60,872 nt of DNA, from positions 1 to 60,872 of the forward strand of contig NZ_CABFLN010000001.1 of assembly GCF_901873445.1 (NCBI RefSeq), read 5' to 3'. This DNA is from Gemella haemolysans (GTDB lineage: Bacteria > Bacillota > Bacilli > Staphylococcales > Gemellaceae). Under the pieces are notes generated by a model. It was not told where the DNA came from and did not search any database. It worked only from the letters and a program-made list of their open reading frames with translations. Both the position numbers and the translations under genes were made by a program. Shown piece by piece: positions 56,601 through 60,872 of this stretch (its first letter is position 1; the number at the start of each line of letters is the position of its first letter).

Positions 56601-59600
56601 GAATTGGCGTAATTTCCTCACGACTTGTAACTGTTGCTCCATCCGCTGAAATAGTTGGTGCTGTCTTATCACGTGGTGTTACAACAAATGAGAAAATCAC
56701 CGGATTAGCTTTGTTACCTGAATCGTCTTTTGCGTTAAATATAATTGTATTTTGTTTACCAACATCTTCTGCTACAGTTTTAATTGTAAACTTAACTTCT
56801 TTCAATATAGGTGTATCTTTTACATAACTAGCCGTCACTGCCCCTAAAGTATATCTATTAAAATATTTACTTAGAAAATCATTCATATCAAAAGTAACAT
56901 TTTTGTCATCTCTTGCCGTCACTGTAAATGTTACAGTTTCTCCTTCTACTACCGTTACAGTACTAGGTGTTAGAGTTAAAACTGGTGATTCATTATCTGG
57001 TGTTTTCGCTTTATCTGTTGTCGGTTCTGAATCGTCACTTGTTCCATTTTTTGTTATAGCTGTTACATCTGTTTCATTTTTTACTTTTTCAGCAGGGATT
57101 GTAATTTCACCTGTGTCTGCATTGATTTTGATTTCTGGATCACTTGAAATCCATTGATTAAACGGATCTTTCGTTCCCACTACTGTTTTTGGTGAACCAT
57201 CTTCTCCTGTGTAAGTAACCGTAATTTTGTCTGCTTTGGTTGGATCTTGTGGTTTTGCTGTTACAGATCCATCCTCTTTTGCTACTACTGTTGGTTTTTC
57301 AGGCTTTGGAAATCTTGCGACTGCTTTAGCTGGGTCTGAGTCAACACTATTTCCATTTTTTGTGATAGCTGTTACTTCTGTATTGTCTTTGACTTTATCA
57401 GCCGGAATAGTGATTTCACCAGTTTTAGAATCAATAGTTACACCTGGATTGTTCTCAATAGTCCATGTGCCATCATTTCCTTTATTACCTACTACTGTTA
57501 CTTTTGACCCGTCTTCTCCTGTATAAGTAACCGTAATTTTATCTGCTTTTGCTGGATCTTTTGGTTTTGCTGTTACAACACCAGTATTTGGTGCAGTTAC
57601 GATTGGTTTTTCAGGTTTTGGTGCTTTTGCAGTTGCTTTTGCTGGAGTTGATTCATCACTGTTTCCATTTGTTGTTACTGCTGTTACTTCTGTATTATCT
57701 TTTACTTTATCAGCTGGGATTGTGATTTCTCCTGTATTTGCATCGATTTTGACTTCTGGATTACCCGTAACAGTCCACGTTCCATTTCCACCTTTAATTC
57801 CTTCAGCAGTCTTTTTCGAACCATCTTCTCCTGTGTAGCTAACTTTGATTTTATCTACTTTCGTTGAATCTTGTGGTTTGGCTGTTACAGATCCATCTTC
57901 TTTTGCTGTTGCTAATGGAGCTTCTGGTGTTTTTACTTTATCCTCTGTAACATGAATAGGTGCATCTACAATAAATGTTCCACGTTCTGGAATAATCACT
58001 TCCACTTTACCATACACAGGTGCACCTGGCGCTGTCGCTTTTGATACATCCGGGTCTTTAAACCAACGATAAGTTGTACCCTTTGGCAACTCATCCGGAT
58101 TTGCAATACTATTGAAAGCATCTGGAATAACGCCTACTTTAGTCGTTTGTGGCTTAGATTTTGGTTTTAAGTCGTATTTTTTTGCTTCCTCTGGCTTAAG
58201 TGGTAATACCCCGATAATGGCATTTTCACCATTTCTATAACGTATACGTCCACCACCTGTATACCCTCCAAAAGCAAGGAATGGGTCATTGGCTAGACGT
58301 TTTTTTATTTCATCAAGCATAGGGCTATTGGTGTTTTTATCTCCCCAATCCGACATAATACTATTGTTTAGGTCATCTCCTTCAAGAATTTTCGTCTTGA
58401 AAGTGATAATTGAACGTTGCCCTGCAACTACGTTCATTTTGTCTTCTATAACACCTCGAACAAGATTATAGTCAAGGCGATTTTTATAAATCCCCAACAT
58501 ATCAGTAACACGAGAAGCAGCATCTGGATTACGATCAGTACCATCACTAGAGTTACGATAAATATTCCATCTCCAATTATTAGACGGATTTATATAATCC
58601 ATCCAAGCATCAATATTTTCTCCGTAAGTTGCTCCTGAACGAGGAACTCCATTTTTAACATAAGCACGATAAGCTGAGTTTTCATACTCCCATGCTGATG
58701 CGCTATCATACTTCTTGTGGAAAGTCTGTTTTCCATCTTGGTATTTTGTATAAGTAAATTCATAAGGATCTCCAACCGTACGTGGAATCGCAAGTGAGAT
58801 TTTTTTAGAAATACCAGCCAGTCCATTTGGTCTTGGACCTGAATCTAAGATCCAGTAGTAATATTTATTCCCATCTTTTTCGATACGTTCTTCACGGTAA
58901 ACACGAATGTTGTCATAAGCTTGATCAGCTGTTCCTTTACTTACGAAAGCATATTGCTTCGTATCTGGTGAATATACATCACGCTCTGAGTAGTTAATCA
59001 TTGGGTTTTTATTCCAACCAACCCCGAAGTCAGTTACTTTTGTTTCACGAACTGTACTTGTTCCACGACCAACTACTTGACCATTCTTTTTGATAACACT
59101 CATAACAACTGCATCTTTTACCATCAAGTTCGTATCAACATTAATCGTGAAGTATCCATTTGTTTGTGATTTAGTTTTAAAAGTTTTTCCACCAACAGTT
59201 ACCTCAACATCAGCTTCTGCCGCTGTATATCCGTCAACTTGAGCAATTCCTGCTAAACTATCATTGAAAGCCACTGTATCTGCCGGACTTACTCTGGTAG
59301 TATAAACACTCTTTCCATTAACAACTAACTCAACATTATCTCCAACTTCGATACCTTTGGCATTTAATTTGAATGTTCCTGTATCATCAAGTTTAGAAGT
59401 AAGCACAGTTATACCATTTCTCTTAATCTCAATTGTTGAAGATGGTGTGGCATATCCTGTAATAAATCCAGAGTTCGCTACAACAATTCCAAGATTTCCT
59501 CGGCTAGTTTTATCATCAATTGGTGCAGATCTAAAATCAGAACCTACTTCATTCTTATTCCCATTACGCAAGTCACGAGAGCCACTATTAGCAATCGTAT

Positions 59601-60150
59601 TTTCCCCTTCTTTTAACTCTTTTTTAGGAGCGCCAATCTTAGGTATTGAAGATAATACCGTAATTTTTTCACTTAGTTTTTTAGCTAATACATCAACTTC
59701 AACTTGTGTTAGCTCGTTATTATTTAATGCATTCTTCGCATTTTCTAAATCAATTTTAATAGCCGCTAAAGTAGAAGCAGGTGCTTTATCTTTATTAATT
59801 TTTTCTAAAAGTTCTTCTACTTTTTCAATATTAGTTTGTAATTTTGTTTTATCTAATGCTTGCTTTTCTACTATTTTTCCAGTATTAGCATTGTTGTTTA
59901 CAGCGGGAGTATTTCGAGTGGCTAACTCCTCTTTTTTAGCAGGTTTCGCTTCCTCTTTACCAGGCGAAACTGCTACTTCAGTATTTTTTTCTACAACTTC
60001 TCCTGCATTAGCTACCCCAGCAGCTCCAAAGAAGATACTAGCACCAATTACAACCGAAGCCGCCCCTACTTTAAACTTTTTAATAGAGTAACTTTCAACT
60101 TTTACTCCACTTCTTGTGTCCCTTAAATATTTATTATTTTTTCCTATCAC
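50647..60150 (-). CDS. giant YSIRK/LPXTG wall-anchored adhesin (3,167 aa)
   Basis: GTG start with AAGGAG 8 nt upstream. Domains in order: YSIRK-type signal peptide (1-49; YSIKKFKVGAASVVIG at 21-36); a helical segment (about 95-175); two Ig-like repeats (about 220-370); a unique N-terminal domain (370-660) likely to bind ligand; a Rib-like domain (665-735); three Ig-like repeats (740-1050); further Ig/He_PIG-like units (1055-1255); another Rib-like domain (1257-1330); seven He_PIG-like plus thrombospondin-type-3 (DTDGDGxPD..DDDNDG) modules (1332-2265); nine about 93-aa repeats (2265-3095); sorting signal LANTG at 3132-3136, a hydrophobic segment and an RRREDEE tail. Sortase would link it to peptidoglycan. 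A single gene bounded by IS copies. Ligand unknown. Confidence 0.92.
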   Translation of the reverse strand: MIGKNNKYLRDTRSGVKVESYSIKKFKVGAASVVIGASIFFGAAGVANAGEVVEKNTEVAVSPGKEEAKPAKKEELATRNTPAVNNNANTGKIVEKQALDKTKLQTNIEKVEELLEKINKDKAPASTLAAIKIDLENAKNALNNNELTQVEVDVLAKKLSEKITVLSSIPKIGAPKKELKEGENTIANSGSRDLRNGNKNEVGSDFRSAPIDDKTSRGNLGIVVANSGFITGYATPSSTIEIKRNGITVLTSKLDDTGTFKLNAKGIEVGDNVELVVNGKSVYTTRVSPADTVAFNDSLAGIAQVDGYTAAEADVEVTVGGKTFKTKSQTNGYFTINVDTNLMVKDAVVMSVIKKNGQVVGRGTSTVRETKVTDFGVGWNKNPMINYSERDVYSPDTKQYAFVSKGTADQAYDNIRVYREERIEKDGNKYYYWILDSGPRPNGLAGISKKISLAIPRTVGDPYEFTYTKYQDGKQTFHKKYDSASAWEYENSAYRAYVKNGVPRSGATYGENIDAWMDYINPSNNWRWNIYRNSSDGTDRNPDAASRVTDMLGIYKNRLDYNLVRGVIEDKMNVVAGQRSIITFKTKILEGDDLNNSIMSDWGDKNTNSPMLDEIKKRLANDPFLAFGGYTGGGRIRYRNGENAIIGVLPLKPEEAKKYDLKPKSKPQTTKVGVIPDAFNSIANPDELPKGTTYRWFKDPDVSKATAPGAPVYGKVEVIIPERGTFIVDAPIHVTEDKVKTPEAPLATAKEDGSVTAKPQDSTKVDKIKVSYTGEDGSKKTAEGIKGGNGTWTVTGNPEVKIDANTGEITIPADKVKDNTEVTAVTTNGNSDESTPAKATAKAPKPEKPIVTAPNTGVVTAKPKDPAKADKITVTYTGEDGSKVTVVGNKGNDGTWTIENNPGVTIDSKTGEITIPADKVKDNTEVTAITKNGNSVDSDPAKAVARFPKPEKPTVVAKEDGSVTAKPQDPTKADKITVTYTGEDGSPKTVVGTKDPFNQWISSDPEIKINADTGEITIPAEKVKNETDVTAITKNGTSDDSEPTTDKAKTPDNESPVLTLTPSTVTVVEGETVTFTVTARDDKNVTFDMNDFLSKYFNRYTLGAVTASYVKDTPILKEVKFTIKTVAEDVGKQNTIIFNAKDDSGNKANPVIFSFVVTPRDKTAPTISADGATVTSREEITPIPVTAKDNDGGVGMRENTPIEVTGLPDGLRFEDGQIVGTPTGTPGTAKVTIKAYDKNDNKAEKIIEIVVKGQNDKYNPVGINRTVPKNSKPDAADSIGNKQDLPQGTKYTWLTTPDTSKGGQTVSAIVVVEYPDKTRDHVSVNISVPMNLTAEVTKPNEVLEKRAVDSKKVVTPNKKGSTIATPDEVNGLRVGNDGNLTGIPKVEIWGKDEEKRAITIPVKVTNGTEEITVSVPVTILRDTDGDGKPDTTDPDDDNDGITDEEEKKNGTDPKTPDTPGNKTTYGLTGVVKPSTVTENTDVDIPEVVKPNKENSTIETPAEVNGLRVDNNGKLTGRPTVGKWGEGEEERDITIPVKVKKDSEEVNVSVPVKIQRDTDGDGTPDVTDPDDDNDGISDEDEKRNGTDPKVANGLTGIVTAPAKVKEKTPVPTPLPKVVTPNKSDATIEPSTPEKGLTVNGEGKLEGTPTVKDWVGGEEERNIAIPVKITREKDGKKEEATVYVPVTIQRDTDGDGTPDVDDLDDDNDGISDEDEKNNGTDPKAFDDLTVAVTKPNVVMEKKEVTPKEVVTPNKKGATITTTTTDNSGKVNGLTVNGEGKLTGTPTVENWGNDEEKTINIPVKVTKKVEKFTENGKEEVTEEKDVTVPVTIQRDTDGDGTPDVLDTDDDNDGIPDDVEKSNGTNPKIPDNLTATVAKPEKVKEKKPVTPTKVVTPNIPNSTITTDAPNGSVNGLKVNNDGNLEGTPTVDNWKKDEEERNILIPVKVKNGDKETIVKVPVTIQRDTDNDGIPDVEDLDDDNDGIPDTVEDKNGTDPKAANELEVVVTNPDKVKEKTPVTPTKVVTPNKEGSTIVTNTPDGSGQVNGLKVNDKGELEGTPTVNNWGKDEEERPIDIPVKVTKVVEKFTENGKQEVPEVKEVTVRVTIQRDTDGDGEPDVTDKDDDNDGIPDEVEKANGTDPKNANNLTAKVSDPTKVTEKTPVPSTLPKVVTPNKDGSTITTENPVNGLSVDKDGKLTGTPSVTNWGSDEELKVNIPVKVKNGDEEIRVEVPVIIQRDTDGDGDPDVTDKDDDNDGISDEEEKKNGTDPKVATTQTPVEINITREKNGDAIVTPKKPDGKPYPKDTKVEIPGENGTAIVVTIGDNGSGTVPNDNLPKEAEIGRGTVTEPNKEPSKPVDVTTPARKTPTVELTQNPSTGDVTVTPKKIDGTPYPENTKVEIPGKDGKTIEVTIGKNGSGTVANGDLPERDVPGTAIITEPNKKPSQPVDITTPAKKVPTLQLDQDPKTGDVTVTPKKPDGTTYPPGTKVEIPGKNGNPITVTIGKDGTGKVPNNDLPETDTPGTGKIKEDGKPEVEIKVETPKKIDPNAPETAQVGTIEITRKPNGDAIVTPKKSDGTNYPKDTKVKIPGENGTSIVVTIGENGSGEVPNDQLPKYEVSGKGTVTEPNKKPSQPVAVTTPARKTPTVEMEQNPNTGDVTVTPKKPDGTPYPENTKVEIPGRDGKTIEVTIGKDGKGTVPNNDLPDEDTPGTGKITEPGKPAEDVKVETPKKINPNSPATEQPTKIEITTDEKTGDAKVTPKKSDETPYPPGTKVKIPGENGTTIVVTIGKDGFGTVPNDKLPKQDIPGKGTVTEPGARPSKPVDVITPARKKPTVELNQDPETGDVTVTPKKPDGTTYPPGTKVEIPGKNGNSITVTIGEDGKGKVPNNDLPDGEVPGTGKITEPGKPTEVVQVKTPKKLDPNALRTEQPGKIEITRKPNGDAVVTPKKPDGSIYPPGTKVVIPGDNNTPIEVIIGDNGSGTVPNDKLPKGEVEGKGIVTEPNKKPSKPVDVTTPARKTPTVELDQDPNTGDVTVTPKKPDGSTYPPGTKVEIPGKNGNTITVIIGQDGKGKVPNSDLPDGEVPGTAKITEPGKPTEEVPVVTTPAKIRTSEKGEPQSQKSSDNKENSIANKSTKRLANTGESGTNTGLAGLGLAMLGSLLVVAKRRREDEE
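50860..53340 (-). repeat. nine about 280-bp coding repeats (adhesin stalk)
   Basis: Each encodes about 93 aa built on GDVTVTPKKPDGTPYPxGTK, then IPGKNG, VTIGxDGxG and VPNxxLP. Two types alternate (EITRKPNGDA and ELxQDPxTGDV starts), giving a higher-order period near 555 bp. Likely to vary in copy number between strains. Confidence 0.85.
53358..56157 (-). repeat. seven Ig-like plus TSP3-like coding modules
   Basis: Each module has a He_PIG-like unit (NGLxVNxxGKLTGTPTVxNW ... IPVKV) of about 90-110 aa and then the Asp-rich RDTDGDGTPDVTDPDDDNDG followed by ISDEDEKxNGTDPK. The Asp-rich part resembles calcium-binding thrombospondin type 3 repeats, so the stalk is probably stiffened by Ca2+. Confidence 0.85.
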
Positions 60151-60258
60151 TTTCGTTTCTCCTTCCTTAACACTTATTAAAATAAAAACAATCCAATACT
60201 ATAAGTATTTATAATATGTTTACGTCAACTATTATATTCCAATTTTCTATTATACTTG

Positions 60259-60286
60259 CATAACTTAAAATTTACTTTAAGTTATG
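60259..60286. promoter_or_regulatory. perfect palindrome upstream of the adhesin gene
   Basis: CATAACTTAAA, 6 bp, TTTAAGTTATG, about 110 bp before the start codon. A likely operator; no T-run follows. A TTGACG at 60223-60228 may be the -35 element of the promoter, but its -10 is poor. Confidence 0.5.
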
Positions 60287-60303
60287 TAAAATAAGAAATA
60301 AAA

Positions 60304-60872
60304 ATTCTTTGTCAAATTCGGTTTATTTTGAAAATTAGGAGGAAACTATTCTATATTAAATAGTATAACTTTTTCCTGTTTTTCCATTTTAATCTTATTT
60401 TTTTCTTTTCAGTGAAAATAGCTTAACACTCTTCTTTAGAATATCTAGGTTTCTTACCAGCTTTATAAGGTGTAAATAAGCTGAATACAAGAAATATTTT
60501 AGCTTTAAAGTTACTAAAGGTTCTATTAACTAACTGAACAATATGAAATCTATCGATTACTATTTTCGCATTAGGGAAAAATTTTCTAATGATACTTTTA
60601 TAACCTGAATTCATATCAATAACTACCGCTTTAACTTTACAACGTTCTTGATAAGAATAATATAGGAAGTAGTCTTTAATAATCTTATTGGTTCTTCCCT
60701 GAAGTATATTTTGTATTTTATGAGTTAGTGCATCTGCATATATGAAGCTCATTTTACTTATACTATCAGAAGTAGAAGAAACTTCATCAAAACACATATA
60801 ATAAGGTAAAGTTTTAGGTCTTTCTAGAGTTTTAGATAGATCAGACTGTATTCTTAATACAGTATTAGTAGA
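60304..60872 (-). mobile_element. ISL3-family insertion sequence, partial
   Basis: One end lies at about 60304 (TTCTTTGTCAAATTCGG, close to the end of the copy at 50553); the element runs off the window. It is in inverted orientation to the 50-kb copy, so both copies point their 3' ends at the adhesin gene. Confidence 0.75.
60423..60872 (-). pseudogene. ISL3-family transposase, 3' part, with internal deletion
   Basis: The frame is open to the window edge. It contains the ISL3 DDE motifs YYMCFDEVSS, KAVVIDMNSGYKSII and VIDRFHIVQLVNR. After VNR the sequence jumps to TFSNFKAKIFLVF and stops 20 residues later, so the 100 or more residues that should follow, including the catalytic Glu, appear to be missing. 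Probably inactive. Confidence 0.7.

Noticed and set aside
51767..57526. Long plus-strand ORFs inside the adhesin gene
   Set aside because: They are antisense shadows of repeat codons (Val/Pro/Thr/Gly/Asp-rich reading), lack ribosome sites and repeat in step with the minus-strand domains.

Overview
The window comes from a low-GC Firmicute. Gene content, the YSIRK/LPXTG giant surface protein, RNase J2 and the Met T-box fit a Gemella-like organism best; this genus call is inference, and a close Bacillales or Lactobacillales relative is the alternative. Almost all chromosomal genes have strong GGAGG-type ribosome binding sites.

Layout. (1) 1-11,385 is an accessory region built like a phage satellite or PICI. 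From the rpmG side it holds a tyrosine integrase (+), a repressor and an overlapping membrane protein (+), and a divergent leftward operon. That operon carries a Cro-like regulator, a 36-aa membrane peptide, an excisionase-like protein, a RepA-like ATPase, an iteron-rich candidate origin, an unknown gene and a DUF1492-like late-regulator gene. Beyond the operon terminator lies about 0.7 kb of 37-bp-period composite repeats, then a truncated CHAP-SH3 endolysin, a Panacea-domain antitoxin gene overlapping a coiled-coil/two-TM partner (candidate toxin-antitoxin or abortive-infection pair), and a DUF2335 membrane-protein pair. The far end of the element is not recognisable in the window. (2) 11,386-50,100 is ordinary chromosome: rpmG, fructose-6-phosphate aldolase, DegV, a MATE pump, the SRP RNA, a split ThrE exporter, trmK, dinB, rnjB-rnhB-rbgA, a T-box-controlled metN-metI, nrnA, a DRTGG/CBS regulator, purR-glmU, a CNNM transporter, a tandem esterase/pseudo-esterase pair, glutamate dehydrogenase, mmuM-mmuP, polA, a glycosyltransferase, a rhodanese, a CLC channel, a HAD/LacI pair and a second methionine transporter (metN-metI-metQ-metQ). 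(3) 50,183-60,872 is a 9.5-kb gene for a 3,167-aa wall-anchored adhesin, flanked by two inverted, defective ISL3-family copies.

How the genes work together. Methionine supply recurs: two ABC importers (one T-box-controlled with a NIL domain, one with neither), plus S-methylmethionine uptake and conversion (mmuP-mmuM). The island has the regulatory divergence, Rep and origin needed to replicate on its own, but no recognisable structural genes. That is why a satellite is preferred over a prophage. The most unusual sequence is the non-coding array at 3,186-3,862: a constant AT block alternates with helically phased direct pairs whose sequence changes from unit to unit.
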